DNA of 64,000 nucleotides from Streptomyces sp. NBS 14/10 (GCF_002224125.1 NZ_NCSM01000054.1:26866-90865), one strand, 5' to 3'; shown: positions 26,608 through 35,534, counted from the stretch's first letter. Program-made: numbers and translations. Notes: generated from the letters alone by a model not told the origin.

Positions 26608-27450
26608 TCACCAGATGTCCGGGGTCGGGACCGCCTGGCCGAAGTCGCCGATCCGCAGCGCGTCGGTGGGTATCGCCCAGTGCATCCAGCCGCCGTCGCC
26701 GCCGATGGACCACTCTTCGTGCCCGGACAGCTGGAGCAGATGGTGGTAGCGGTTCGGGTCCTTGCCGAACGGCACCATCGGCGAGCTGCCGGTGGGGAAC
26801 TGGGGCCGGCCGAAGGCCATGTCCTCGGAGTCGACCGCGCCCGGCCGCTCCGACCACTCGGTGAGCTGATTCTCCACATGGTTGCCGGGCATGGCCCTGG
26901 CCATGTCGTCGGCGTCGGGCCCCACATCGAAGCCGTTCCAGGCGGGATCCCAGGTGTCGGGGAACGCGAACCCGGGCTTCGCCGCCCACGGGATCGGCTC
27001 GAAGACGCTCGACCGGGCGGGCGGGTCCGTCTCGACGGCGTGTGCGAAGCGGGCCGGGATGACGCAGCTCACCTCGGCCCCGTAGTGGCTGTATTTCTGC
27101 ATCAGGTCGTAGGAAACGGGGTCGTGCTGCTCGGATTCGGTGTCGAGAAAGAAGAAGTTGAGCAAGCCCGTCCCGGCGGGGAGGACACCGCCGAGCCAGG
27201 GGGAGAGGGTGTCGGCGTCGAGGACGGCGATCAGGCTCAGCGGAAAGCCGTCACAGGTCGGCCAGGGAGTGCCCGGTTCGAGCATCGCTCTGCCCCCGAA
27301 ACGACTGTGCCCGGCGGCCTCCCCGGGGTTCTCGGCCTCGGTGAGCGCGAAACCCGGCCGGGCCAAGTCGACGTAGCGGGCGGCGAGTTCCGGGCCCAGG
27401 CGCTCGGCGCAGAAATCACGAAGGGCGGAGAGTGTGCTCTCTGGATCCAT
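26608..27450 (-). CDS. DUF1963 (YwqG-like) family protein
   Basis: 280 residues. Family features seen: FGGRAMLEPGTPWPTCDGFPLSLIAVLD near the start, GTGLLNFFFLD, and the C-terminal HHLLQLSGHEEWSIGGDGGWMHWAI, which corresponds to the 'flat/beta-sandwich' YwqG fold of unknown function that often sits near toxin-immunity loci. Start could be ATG 27450 or 27462. Divergent from the small gene at 27645. Confidence 0.75.
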   Translation of the reverse strand: MDPESTLSALRDFCAERLGPELAARYVDLARPGFALTEAENPGEAAGHSRFGGRAMLEPGTPWPTCDGFPLSLIAVLDADTLSPWLGGVLPAGTGLLNFFFLDTESEQHDPVSYDLMQKYSHYGAEVSCVIPARFAHAVETDPPARSSVFEPIPWAAKPGFAFPDTWDPAWNGFDVGPDADDMARAMPGNHVENQLTEWSERPGAVDSEDMAFGRPQFPTGSSPMVPFGKDPNRYHHLLQLSGHEEWSIGGDGGWMHWAIPTDALRIGDFGQAVPTPDIW

Positions 27451-27644
27451 GGCCGCATTCAAACACCCGCCCCCGACAGGCCGCCCGCGCCCGGGGGCTC
27501 ACGGCGCGGCGAGGTGTCCCTGGCCGGAGTCGGCGCATCGCGGGGGTACGCCACCGGCGACGGCCAGGGCGCGCCGCCGGCGTGACGTTCGTACGGGCGC
27601 CCCTGACCGCGCGGGCGGACGCGCCGGCCGTGAGAATGTGCCCC

Positions 27645-27953
27645 ATGCTCCCTCACCACCTGCGCTTCTTCTTCGAAGCCGGCGTCCCGCACACCCCGCT
27701 GTGGCCGGACGACGTCGACAGCCCGTACGGCTCCCCCTGCGAGCTGGAACGACTGCCGATCAGCCCCGCCACCCAGGCCGAATTGGCGAGGCTGTGCGAG
27801 TGGTACCAGTCGTCCCTCGACTGGGATCACCCACCGGACCCGTCCCCGTGGCCCCAAGAGGAATGGGACCGGTTCAGACAGCAGGCGGACGCGGCATTGG
27901 CTGCCCTGCGCCGGGAGTTGGGCGACGAATGGACGGTCGAGGACCGACGCTGA
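27645..27953 (+). CDS. Hypothetical small protein
   Basis: 102 residues, rich in Trp, Pro and Asp (FFFEAGVPHTPLWPDD, LDWDHPPDPSPWPQEEWDRF). Similar short acidic proteins are common in Streptomyces; I cannot name a function. ATG 27645 is used; ATG 27636 would add three residues. No Shine-Dalgarno is present, so a leaderless start is possible. Confidence 0.6.
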   Translation: MLPHHLRFFFEAGVPHTPLWPDDVDSPYGSPCELERLPISPATQAELARLCEWYQSSLDWDHPPDPSPWPQEEWDRFRQQADAALAALRRELGDEWTVEDRR

Positions 27954-28036
27954 CCGGCCACCCCGCGGCCGACCGGCGGCTGAGCCCGCCCGGGTCACCG
28001 TCGCCCGCTGGTGGGTCGCGAGTAGGATCGGGACTC

Positions 28037-28981
28037 ATGCCCCTGAGCATGAGCGACGTGGACCGGTTCGAGGCCTCCAGGTTCCGTCTGGAGGCGATCG
28101 CCTATCGCCTCCTCGGTTCCGCGAGCGAGGCCGAGGACGCCGTGCAGGAGGCGTTTCTGCGCTGGCAGGCCGCCGACGTCGACCGTATCGAGGTCCCCGA
28201 GGCCTGGCTGACGAAGGTCCTCACCAATCTGTGCCTCAACCAGCTCACTTCGGCCCGCGCGCGGCGCGAGACCTATGTGGGGCAATGGCTCCCCGAGCCG
28301 CTGCTCGCCGGGGACGTGATGCTGGGCCCGGCCGACACCGCCGAGCAGCGCGAATCGGTTTCGTACGCGGTCCTCACGCTCATGGAGCGCCTGTCCCCCA
28401 ACGAGCGGGCGGTGTACGTGCTGCGGGAGGCATTCGACTACCCGCACCGGGAGATCGCCGAGATCCTGGACATCACCGAGGCGTCCAGCCAGCAGATCTT
28501 CCACCGCGCCAAGAAGCATGTCGCGGACGGCCAGGCCCGTACCGAGGTCGACGAGGCCGCCGCCCGGCGGATCGTCGAGGAGTTCCTGGCGGCCGCCACC
28601 AGCGGCCGGCCCGAGCCGTTGGTGCGGCTGCTCACCCAGGACGCCGTCGCGATCGGTGACGGCGGTGGGAAGATCCCGGCCCGCACCAAGGCGTTCGAGG
28701 GCGCCGTCGCGGTCGCGAAGTTCATGTGGGGCCTGTTCAAACCCGGCAAGGCCAAGCGCGATCTGGTGGGTGGATCGATCGAGGTCTACGCCACGACCGC
28801 CAATGGCGACCCCGCCGTCGTGGGGGTCGTCGACGGCCAGGTCGTCGGTGTCCTGTGTCTGGAGGTCACGGCCGAGGGCATCGCCGCGTTCCGTAACCAG
28901 GTCAACCCCGACAAGCTCGAACGTGCGAGCGAGCAGTGGGCGGCCGTCGACCACGGGGAACCTCTGCTCAACGCCTTCTGA
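28037..28981 (+). CDS. sigJ: ECF41-group RNA polymerase sigma factor
   Basis: 314 residues. Sigma2 (about 10-75, RLLGSASEAEDAVQEAFLRW) and sigma4 (about 105-165, LSPNERAVYVLREAFDYPHREIAEIL) are followed by a SnoaL-like extension with the ECF41 hallmarks DGGGK (about 208) and NPDKL (about 290), plus WLPEP between the sigma regions. In this group the extension, rather than an anti-sigma factor, tunes activity. ECF41 factors typically drive an adjacent oxidoreductase-type gene; here a flavoprotein dehydrogenase follows 140 bases on. ATG 28049 is an alternative start. Confidence 0.88.
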   Translation: MPLSMSDVDRFEASRFRLEAIAYRLLGSASEAEDAVQEAFLRWQAADVDRIEVPEAWLTKVLTNLCLNQLTSARARRETYVGQWLPEPLLAGDVMLGPADTAEQRESVSYAVLTLMERLSPNERAVYVLREAFDYPHREIAEILDITEASSQQIFHRAKKHVADGQARTEVDEAAARRIVEEFLAAATSGRPEPLVRLLTQDAVAIGDGGGKIPARTKAFEGAVAVAKFMWGLFKPGKAKRDLVGGSIEVYATTANGDPAVVGVVDGQVVGVLCLEVTAEGIAAFRNQVNPDKLERASEQWAAVDHGEPLLNAF

Positions 28982-29014
28982 CTTCCTGACCTTCTGACCT
29001 GACCTCCTGGCCGG

Positions 29015-29114
29015 TGTGAGGTGCTTCACATCGGAACCCTGTCAGGAAACGGCGGGCCGCCCGGTTCAAGGGGCGACTCGCTGAAGACAGGAACGGACAG
29101 GAACAGACAGGAGC
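29015..29114 (+). promoter_or_regulatory. Dyad and direct repeats upstream of the flavoprotein gene
   Basis: TGTGA-N6-TCACA (29015-29030) is a short dyad in the gap after the ECF41 gene. Closer to the start, GACAGGAAC, GACAGGAAC and GACAGGAGC repeat with a 10-base period (29086-29114) and supply the ribosome-binding site. I could not fit a convincing ECF41-type promoter by eye. Confidence 0.4.
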
Positions 29115-29120
29115 AAGGAC

Positions 29121-30329
29121 ATGCAGCACCGCATCGTCGTCCTCGGAGCCGGATACACCGGAGCCAGCGCCGCCGGGCGCCTCGCCAAGCGGCTGGACCG
29201 CGAGGACGTCACCATCACCCTCGTCAACGCCGAGCCCGACTTCGTCGAGCGCGTCCGGATGCACCAGCTGGCGGTCGGCCAGGACCTCAAGCCCCGGCCC
29301 TTCGGTGAGATGTTCGCGGGCACGGGCGTCGAGCTGAAGCTCGCGAGGGTCACCGGCGTCGACGTCGACCGTAAGACCGTCGCCGTCATCGACGCGAACG
29401 GCGCGAACGGCGCGAACGGCGCCGAGGAAGAGGAACTGGAGTACGACACCCTCGTATACGCCCTCGGCAGCGGCTGGAACGACCAGGGCGTCCCCGGCAC
29501 CGCCGAGCACGCCCATGAGGTCGCCGGCCGCCCCGGAGCGCTCCAGTTGCGCGAGCGCTTGGCCCGCCTGGACGCCGGACAGTCCGTGGTCGTCGTCGGC
29601 GGCGGCCTCACCGGTCTGGAGGCCGCGACCGAGATCGCCGAGGCCCGCCCGGACCTCGCCGTCGCCCTCGCCGCCCGCGGCGGCCTCGGCGACTGGCTCT
29701 CGCCCAAGGGCCGCCGGCATGTGCGGAAGGTCTTCGACAGGCTCGGCATCACCGTGCACGAGCACAGCGCCGTCACCGGCGTCGAGGCCGACCGCGTCGC
29801 CACCGCCGACGGCAAGGCCATCCCGGCCGCGGTCACCGTGTGGACCACCGGCTTCGCGGTCCACCCGATCGCGAAGGCCACCACCCTGGAGGCCACCGAC
29901 ACCGGCCAGATCGTGGTCGACGGGACCATGCGCTCGGTCTCGCACCCGGATGTGTACGCCGTCGGTGACGCGGCCATGGTGATGGGCCCCGGCGACAAGC
30001 CGCTGCGGATGTCGTGCGCCTCGGGCGTCCCCACCGCGTGGCAGGCCGCCGACGCCATCGCGGCGCGCCTGACCGGCGGGAAGCTCCCGAACGTGTCGCC
30101 CCGCTACTTCAACCAGTGCATCTCGCTGGGCCGCAAGGAAGGCGTGATCCAGTACGTCACCGCCGACGACCGCGCCGTCCGGGCGGCCCTGACCGGACGG
30201 CTCGCCGCCGTCTACAAGGAGCTGGTCTGCAAAAGCGCGGCCTGGGGCGTCGCCAACCCGACGCTCGGGATGCCGACCCGGCGCCGCCGCGTCGTACGGG
30301 AGCGGGCCCAGGTGGCATCGGCGTTCTGA
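29121..30329 (+). CDS. NAD(P)/FAD-dependent oxidoreductase (NDH-2-like)
   Basis: 402 residues, pyridine nucleotide-disulphide oxidoreductase fold. N-terminal FAD motif GAGYTGASAAGRLA, NAD motif VVVGGGLTGLEAATEIAE (about residue 155), and the second FAD motif DVYAVGDAAM (about 275). No redox-active CxxxxC pair is present, which fits type II NADH dehydrogenases or ferredoxin reductases rather than disulphide reductases. An ANGANGANGA in-frame mini repeat lies near residue 95. Likely target of the adjacent ECF41 sigma factor by family precedent. Confidence 0.82.
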   Translation: MQHRIVVLGAGYTGASAAGRLAKRLDREDVTITLVNAEPDFVERVRMHQLAVGQDLKPRPFGEMFAGTGVELKLARVTGVDVDRKTVAVIDANGANGANGAEEEELEYDTLVYALGSGWNDQGVPGTAEHAHEVAGRPGALQLRERLARLDAGQSVVVVGGGLTGLEAATEIAEARPDLAVALAARGGLGDWLSPKGRRHVRKVFDRLGITVHEHSAVTGVEADRVATADGKAIPAAVTVWTTGFAVHPIAKATTLEATDTGQIVVDGTMRSVSHPDVYAVGDAAMVMGPGDKPLRMSCASGVPTAWQAADAIAARLTGGKLPNVSPRYFNQCISLGRKEGVIQYVTADDRAVRAALTGRLAAVYKELVCKSAAWGVANPTLGMPTRRRRVVRERAQVASAF

Positions 30330-30354
30330 AGGGCGGTGGTCCGAAGGCTCCCGG

Positions 30355-31299
30355 CTACCGAAGGGCGCCGTGGAAGCAGGTCTCTCCGTCGATCCGGACC
30401 GGCCGGCCGGGCGGCAGGGGCGGGTCCAAGGGCTCGCCTTCCGGAAGCCCCGACCAGTCGATGAGGAACGACGAGTCCAGGGGCTCGGCCGGGAAACGGG
30501 TGATGGGCTGTCCCGGTCGGTGGATCTCCAGGGTCAGCTTCAGCATGGTCGGGAGGTCTTCAGGGTCGAAGCCCCCGTTGTCGCAGGATTTCAGGGTCTC
30601 GTCGGCGTCGCGCCGCGCGGCGTCGACGGACCCGAAAACGCACGCTATCGAGGACCACTCCGAGTTGCTGATCCGGGCGTCTTCGCGGACCAGGGCGAAC
30701 GCGTAGCGGTCCGGGGACTCGGTGCCGTCGAAGTCGTCCTCCTCGGGCACGTCTTCGCCGAGTTCGCCGAGTTCGGCGAGGCTGTCGCGCGCGACATGGT
30801 CCCCCGGGTCGCGCCGCAGCGCTTCGGCGTACGCGGCGACGGCGCCGTCCCGGTCGCCGGACCAGCACAGGGCGTGGCCCAGCTGAAGGGGTACGAGAGG
30901 GTCGCCGGGGTCGGCGTCCAGGGCGGCCCGGGCCGTCTCGACCGCCCGGGCGGCGAACTCCTCGCTGAGGCCGTCCTCGTCGTACTCCTCCATGTCGCCC
31001 AGCCATGGCCCGTCGTCCCCGTCCGTCCAGGACCAGTCGCAGGACAGCTCCTCAAGGACGCACCGCTGCAGGGCCAGCCCCGCTGTCGTCGAGCGTCCCA
31101 CGGCGACGGTGGCGGCGGTCTCCGCGTCGTCGGCGCTCAGCTGCCGCGCGACGGCGTCGTAGCAGCGGGTCGCCTCCGCGAGCAGGTGCGGGACCGTGTC
31201 CGTGTCTGTCTCGGCGCCGTACGACAGCCGCTCACTGCTCTCGAGGAGCAGCGAACCGGCCTTGATCAGCAGAGCGTTCGTCGCGTCATCGTCGGTCAT
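30355..31299 (-). CDS. TPR-like protein, paralogue A
   Basis: 314 residues. A central tetratricopeptide-like stretch (PLQLGHALCWSGDRDGAVAAYAEALRRDPGDHVARDSLAEL) lies between an N-terminal helical region (ATNALLIKAGSLL) and an acidic C-terminal domain ending PLDPPLPPGRPVRIDGETCFHGALR. Close paralogue of the gene at 33309-34271. The start ATG is preceded by a shared upstream sequence containing TAACGT about 9 bases before it, consistent with a near-leaderless promoter. Function unknown. Confidence 0.7.
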   Translation of the reverse strand: MTDDDATNALLIKAGSLLLESSERLSYGAETDTDTVPHLLAEATRCYDAVARQLSADDAETAATVAVGRSTTAGLALQRCVLEELSCDWSWTDGDDGPWLGDMEEYDEDGLSEEFAARAVETARAALDADPGDPLVPLQLGHALCWSGDRDGAVAAYAEALRRDPGDHVARDSLAELGELGEDVPEEDDFDGTESPDRYAFALVREDARISNSEWSSIACVFGSVDAARRDADETLKSCDNGGFDPEDLPTMLKLTLEIHRPGQPITRFPAEPLDSSFLIDWSGLPEGEPLDPPLPPGRPVRIDGETCFHGALR

Positions 31300-31310
31300 G
31301 CACCGGCACG

Positions 31311-31862
31311 TTACTGCTCCGTGGCGGCGTGCCGTGCTGTGGCGTGGACGAGGCTGTGTTCGATCCGGGTCAGGGCGTCGATGGCCTCGGTCTGCTGGTC
31401 GGGGGTCAGGCTGTCGGCGACGGAGCTTTCGAGTTCGGCCCAGACCTCCTCGACCTGGCGGCGCAGGGCGAGGCTGGCGGTGGTGGGTTCGATGATGAAG
31501 GCGCGTTTGTCGGTGGCGCAGGGGTGGCGGCGGACGAAGCCGGCGTGTTCGAGGCGCCGGATGGTACGGGTCATGGTGGCCGCGTCGGAGCCGAGCAGGC
31601 GCACCAGATCGGCCTGGCGCTGGGGGCCGAGGTCCCACAGCTGCATCATGACCAGCTCCTGGCCGGGGTGGAGGCCGACGCGGCGCAGCAGCTGCGCGGC
31701 GAGCATGCGGTGCAGCCGGGCGACGCGGAAGATCGCGTGGGTCATGGCGCCGGCCTGGACGGAGGGCGGCATCGGCATCTCGGCCGTTGCCGCGGCTTCG
31801 GCCGCGGCTTCGGCGGAGGCGTCGGCCGACCGGCTGCCGGACGTGTCCTTCGGCTGACTCAT
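31311..31862 (-). CDS. MarR-family transcriptional regulator
   Basis: 183 residues. A 35-residue Ala/Glu/Ser-rich N terminus precedes the winged helix (HPGQELVMMQLWDLGPQRQADLVRLLGSDAATMTRTIRRLEHAGFV). GAGGGACGT lies before ATG 31862. It is divergent from an old yellow enzyme gene, the classical layout in which a MarR protein represses a flavin reductase and responds to an electrophile or quinone. It contains no Cys in the DNA-binding domain apart from the wing (HPCATDK), which is where redox sensors often place one. Confidence 0.85.
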   Translation of the reverse strand: MSQPKDTSGSRSADASAEAAAEAAATAEMPMPPSVQAGAMTHAIFRVARLHRMLAAQLLRRVGLHPGQELVMMQLWDLGPQRQADLVRLLGSDAATMTRTIRRLEHAGFVRRHPCATDKRAFIIEPTTASLALRRQVEEVWAELESSVADSLTPDQQTEAIDALTRIEHSLVHATARHAATEQ

Positions 31863-31897
31863 ACGTCCCTCGCTACGTCCCTTGCTGCGATCTGTAG

Positions 31898-31938
31898 CTG
31901 CTCGAGCAGGGACGAGCCTATCGCGCTCGATGTCGATA
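31898..31938. promoter_or_regulatory. Palindromes in the MarR/old-yellow-enzyme divergent region
   Basis: CTGCTCGAGCAG is a perfect 12-bp palindrome (31898-31909), followed by TATCG-N10-CGATA (31919-31938). Both lie within 80 bases of the MarR start and about 160-200 bases from the reductase start; either may be the MarR operator. Confidence 0.4.
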
Positions 31939-32094
31939 CGGCGGTGAGTCCATGTGCGTTGTAGGTCGCGGTAGAGCGGGGTGGATGGTGACGCAGCTCA
32001 CAGCTGTGCGGGAATGCCCTGCCGGGATTTATTTGTTCGGACAGGCAATGGCGCTGCACCGCGCGGCGCCCCTCCGTGACCAAGGAATGTGATC

Positions 32095-33165
32095 ATGGCG
32101 ACGGCATTCGATCCGTACCACCTGGGCGGCAAGCCCCTGGCCAACCGCATCGTGATGGCCCCGATGACCCGCAGCCGTGCGTACGGCCCCGGGGCGACCC
32201 CGACGGACCTGATGGCGACCTACTACGCGCAGCGGGCAGGCGCCGGGCTGATCGTCACCGAGGGCACCCAGCCCTCGGTGGTCGGGCAGGGCTACCCCGA
32301 CACCCCGGGCTTGCACTCCACGGAGCAGGTCGCGGCCTGGCGCAAGGTGACCGACGCCGTGCACGACGAGGGCGGGGTGATCTTCGCGCAGCTGATGCAC
32401 ACCGGCCGTATCGGCCACCCCAGCCTGCTGCCGGACGACCAACTGCCGGTCGGCCCCTCCGCGGTGGCGCCGAAGGGGCAGGTGTTCACCCACGAGGGCC
32501 CCAAGGACTTCGTCACCCCCAAGGAACTGACCGAGGCCGAGATCGCCCGGACCGTCGACGAATTCGCCACCGCGGCACGCAACGCGGTGGCCGCCGGGTT
32601 CGACGGCGTGGAGATCCACGGCGCCAACGGCTACCTGGTCCACCAGTTCCTCGCCCCCAACGCCAACCGGCGCACCGACGGCTGGGGCGGCTCGGTCGAC
32701 GGCCGTATCCGCTTCGCCGTCGAGGTGGCGACCGCGGTGGCCCAGGCCATCGGCGGCGAGAAGGTGGGCTTCCGCATCTCGCCCGGCAACCCGTACAACG
32801 ACATCGCCGAGGACGACCTCCAGGAGACCTACGGCGCCCTGGTGGCGCGGCTGGCCCCGCTGGGCCTCGCCTATCTGCACCAGCTGGAGGCCCCGGGCGT
32901 ACGTGACCTGGTCCTCCGCCTGCGCAAGGAGTGGCCCGGCACCTTCATCCTCAACCCGTTCACCGGCACCGACCCGACCGGCCCGGAAGAGCTGGGTCTG
33001 GTGGAGGACGGCACGGCGGACCTGATCGCCTACGGCGCGCTGTACCTGGCCAACCCCGACCTCCCGGCCCGCCTCGCCGCCGGCGGCCCGTTCAACACCC
33101 CCGACCCCACCACCTCCTTCGGTGGCGACCACCGCGGCTACACCGACTACCCCACCCTCGGCTGA
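32095..33165 (+). CDS. Old yellow enzyme family alkene reductase
   Basis: 356 residues, FMN-dependent NADPH reductase of activated alkenes (cytoplasmic). Seen: the FMN-binding MAPMTRSRA near residue 20, the substrate-binding motif HTGR, GFDGVEIHGANGYLVHQFL with the active-site His-Gly-Ala-Asn, and the C-terminal FMN phosphate site LIAYGALYLANPDLP. AAGGA lies 8 bases before ATG 32095. Paired divergently with a MarR regulator. Confidence 0.92.
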   Translation: MATAFDPYHLGGKPLANRIVMAPMTRSRAYGPGATPTDLMATYYAQRAGAGLIVTEGTQPSVVGQGYPDTPGLHSTEQVAAWRKVTDAVHDEGGVIFAQLMHTGRIGHPSLLPDDQLPVGPSAVAPKGQVFTHEGPKDFVTPKELTEAEIARTVDEFATAARNAVAAGFDGVEIHGANGYLVHQFLAPNANRRTDGWGGSVDGRIRFAVEVATAVAQAIGGEKVGFRISPGNPYNDIAEDDLQETYGALVARLAPLGLAYLHQLEAPGVRDLVLRLRKEWPGTFILNPFTGTDPTGPEELGLVEDGTADLIAYGALYLANPDLPARLAAGGPFNTPDPTTSFGGDHRGYTDYPTLG

Positions 33166-33308
33166 TACCTGCCCGAACAGCTAAGCGTGTCGTGCGCGGC
33201 GGGCGCCCGCTGGGTGGTCGGCCACCCCGGAGCGGAACACCCTCGGGCGCCCGCACCGCCGCGGCACGGCGCCGACGGACACGGCTACGGCTGTGGCTAC
33301 GGCTATGG

Positions 33309-34271
33309 CTATGACCACACCAGACCGCCGTGGAAACAGGTCCGGCCGTCGATCCGGACCGGTCGGCCGGGCGGCAGGGGCGGGTCCAGGGGCTCGCCCT
33401 CCGGGATGGCCGACCAGTCGATGAGGAAGGGGCCGCTGCGGGGCTCGGCCGGGACGTGGGCGATGAGGTCGTAGCAGGTGACCGGCTGCCCGGGGTGGTG
33501 GATTTCCAGGGTCAGCCTCAGCATCTCGGCGAGCTCTTCTCGGCTGAGATCCGCGTCGGCAAGGCCCTTGAGGACCGCGTCGGCGTCGCGCCGCGCGGCG
33601 GCGACCGTGCCGGAGGCGAGCGCGATGGAGGACCATCCCCAGCTCGCGTTCCCGGCCTCTGCGCGGATCAAGGCGAACGCGTAGCGGCCCGGGGACGGGG
33701 ACCCGGTGCCGTCGAAGTCGTCGTCCTCGAGCACCTCTTCGCCCAGCTCGGCGAGCCTGTCGCGTGCGACGTGGTCCTCCGGATCGCGCCTAAGCACCTC
33801 GGTGTACGCGGCGACCGCGCCGTCCCGGTCGCCGGACCAGCACAGGGCGTGGGCGAGTTGGAGGGGGACCAGGGGGTCGCCTGGGTCGGCGTCCAGGGCC
33901 GCGCGGGCCGTCTCGACCGCCCGCGCGAGCAGTGGCTCGCTGATGCCGTCCTCGTCGAACTCCTGCATATGGCCCAGGTACGGCCCGTCGCTCTCGTCCT
34001 CCCACGACCAGTCGCAGTCCAGCTCATCCCAGGCACACTGGTGCAGGGCCAGCGACGCTACCGTCGAGCGTCCTACGGCGACGGTGGTGGCGGTCTCCGC
34101 GTCATCGGCGCTCAGCTTCCGCGCGACGGCGTCGTAGCACAGGGACGCCTCCTCGAGCAGGCGCGGGACCCCGTCCGTCTCCGCGTCGTCCATCAGCCGC
34201 TCACCGCAGTCGCGGAGCAGCGAACCGGCTTTGATCAGCAGCGCGTTCGTCGCGTCATCGTCATCCGCCAT
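33309..34271 (-). CDS. TPR-like protein, paralogue B
   Basis: 320 residues, colinear with paralogue A (30355-31299) throughout: same start (DDDATNALLIKAGSLL), same TPR-like core (CWSGDRDGAVAAYTEVLRRDPEDHVARD), same end (PLDPPLPPGRPVRIDG). Upstream bases including CACGTTACTG are also shared, so the duplication covered the promoter. A GGCTAC/GGCTAT hexanucleotide run (33280-33308) lies just beyond its stop codon. Function unknown. Confidence 0.7.
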   Translation of the reverse strand: MADDDDATNALLIKAGSLLRDCGERLMDDAETDGVPRLLEEASLCYDAVARKLSADDAETATTVAVGRSTVASLALHQCAWDELDCDWSWEDESDGPYLGHMQEFDEDGISEPLLARAVETARAALDADPGDPLVPLQLAHALCWSGDRDGAVAAYTEVLRRDPEDHVARDRLAELGEEVLEDDDFDGTGSPSPGRYAFALIRAEAGNASWGWSSIALASGTVAAARRDADAVLKGLADADLSREELAEMLRLTLEIHHPGQPVTCYDLIAHVPAEPRSGPFLIDWSAIPEGEPLDPPLPPGRPVRIDGRTCFHGGLVWS

Positions 34272-34400
34272 GGACCAGCACGTTACTGTTCCCCGCCGTT
34301 CCCTGGCTGCCCATGCCCCGACCGTGGCCGGTCACCCTCGCGGACTGGCAGGATGGCGCGGACCGCAGAAGCGGACCGCAGAAGTGGGAGGGGCAGGGGC

Positions 34401-34598
34401 ATGACCGTGTTCGTTTTGGCCGGCATCGTCGTGCTCGCCGTCGGAGGGTGTGTCTGCGTCGTGTGGGCGGCGCGGGGCGGCCCGCGTTGGGTGCGCGCGG
34501 CGGCAACCACGACACTGGTGGCGGGCGAGTTGGCGCGCAAGGCGGGGCGCAAGGACCGGAGCCGGAGCGGCAGCTCGGGCGAGTCATCGGACGAGTAA
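34401..34598 (+). CDS. Small membrane protein
   Basis: 65 residues: one strongly hydrophobic helix at the N terminus (VFVLAGIVVLAVGGCVCVVWAA) followed by a basic and Ser-rich tail. GGGAGGGGCAGGGGC precedes the ATG. No family recognised. Confidence 0.6.
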   Translation: MTVFVLAGIVVLAVGGCVCVVWAARGGPRWVRAAATTTLVAGELARKAGRKDRSRSGSSGESSDE

Positions 34599-34637
34599 GG
34601 GCGCGCGCGAGGGATGGACCTCGCCACGTAAGCCACG

Positions 34638-35504
34638 TCAGGCGGTGGAGGTGTTGGCGATGGCGCGCGCCGCGGTGACCACCACCGTGGCGTACGGCAT
34701 GGTGAAGCCGCCCCCCACCGCGTCGATCGCGGTCCCCGTGCCCGTCAGCAGTTCCGCCAGCTTGGCCGGTGGCATCTGGCCCGCGTCGCCGCCGGTACGG
34801 AGCTGATCCAGCCACTCCTCCCGGGTGTAGGCGCGCTCCCAGTCGAACCGCCGCTGCTCCGGTTCGCCGAACGCGCCCGTCTGCCGTATCCCGTCGACCG
34901 CCCTGGTGAACAGCGCCGAGTAGGGGTCGAGCGCGGGCTTCGCCCAGGGGTTGCGGGGCGAGTCGGGCAGGACCCGGCGGTAGACCTCGGCGAAGGCTTC
35001 CGCGATATCGGGCGAGGGCTGGAACACGTTCCAGAACACGGCCAGCCGGCCGCCGGGCCGCAGCGCCTCGGCTGCCTTGGCCGCTCCGGCGACGGGGTCG
35101 ATCCAGTGCCAGGTCTGGGCGGCGATGACCGCGTCGAAGGTCCGGCCGGCCGGGTCCCAGGACTCGAAGGCCGCCACCTCGACCTCGAGCCCGCCGCCGT
35201 GGAGCCCGCCGCCGCGGCGCGCGAACTCGGCCATACGGGCGTCCACATCGACGCCCAGCACCGTGCAGCCGGCCGCCTGGAACTGCCGGGCCGCGATGCC
35301 GGTCCCGACGCCGACGTCGAGGACGTCGGGCCTGGGGGTCGCAGTGGCGATCGCGGCGGTGATCGCTTCCACCATGGCGTCGGGGTAGCGGGGCCGGGCC
35401 CGGTCGTAGCGTTCGGCGTCCGAGCCGAACGACTCCGCCATCTCGCGGGCGTGATGGGGCTCGCGTTGCGCATGAGGGGCTTGCTCGGATTCGTTAGTGG
35501 GCAT
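34638..35504 (-). CDS. Class I SAM-dependent methyltransferase
   Basis: 288 residues. Seen: an N-terminal SFGSDAERYDRARPRYP typical of UbiE/class I methyltransferases, SAM-binding motif I VLDVGVGTGIAARQF (about residue 60), and the AQTWHWIDP segment. Substrate unknown. Its start codon at 35504 overlaps the first of two identical operators, so repression would block transcription right at translation start. Divergent from a TetR regulator. Confidence 0.86.
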   Translation of the reverse strand: MPTNESEQAPHAQREPHHAREMAESFGSDAERYDRARPRYPDAMVEAITAAIATATPRPDVLDVGVGTGIAARQFQAAGCTVLGVDVDARMAEFARRGGGLHGGGLEVEVAAFESWDPAGRTFDAVIAAQTWHWIDPVAGAAKAAEALRPGGRLAVFWNVFQPSPDIAEAFAEVYRRVLPDSPRNPWAKPALDPYSALFTRAVDGIRQTGAFGEPEQRRFDWERAYTREEWLDQLRTGGDAGQMPPAKLAELLTGTGTAIDAVGGGFTMPYATVVVTAARAIANTSTA

Positions 35505-35534
35505 GCGCCCACTATGAGTGGGCGGTTGCCCACT
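35496..35534. promoter_or_regulatory. Twin palindromic operators between methyltransferase and TetR genes
   Basis: AGTGGGC-N4-GCCCACT occurs twice: 35496-35513 and 35517-35534. Arms are identical, the four-base centres differ (ATGC, GGTT), and the two sites are 21 bases centre to centre, i.e. two helical turns on the same face. The first site overlaps the methyltransferase start codon. Confidence 0.8.

Noticed and set aside
29015-29120. ECF41-type promoter before the flavoprotein gene
   Set aside because: TGTCAGG and TTCACAT resemble the -35, but no suitable -10 appears at the expected distance.
33280-33311. GGCTAC/GGCTAT hexanucleotide run as a regulatory array
   Set aside because: Short, imperfect and located at a 3' end; simple slippage is enough.
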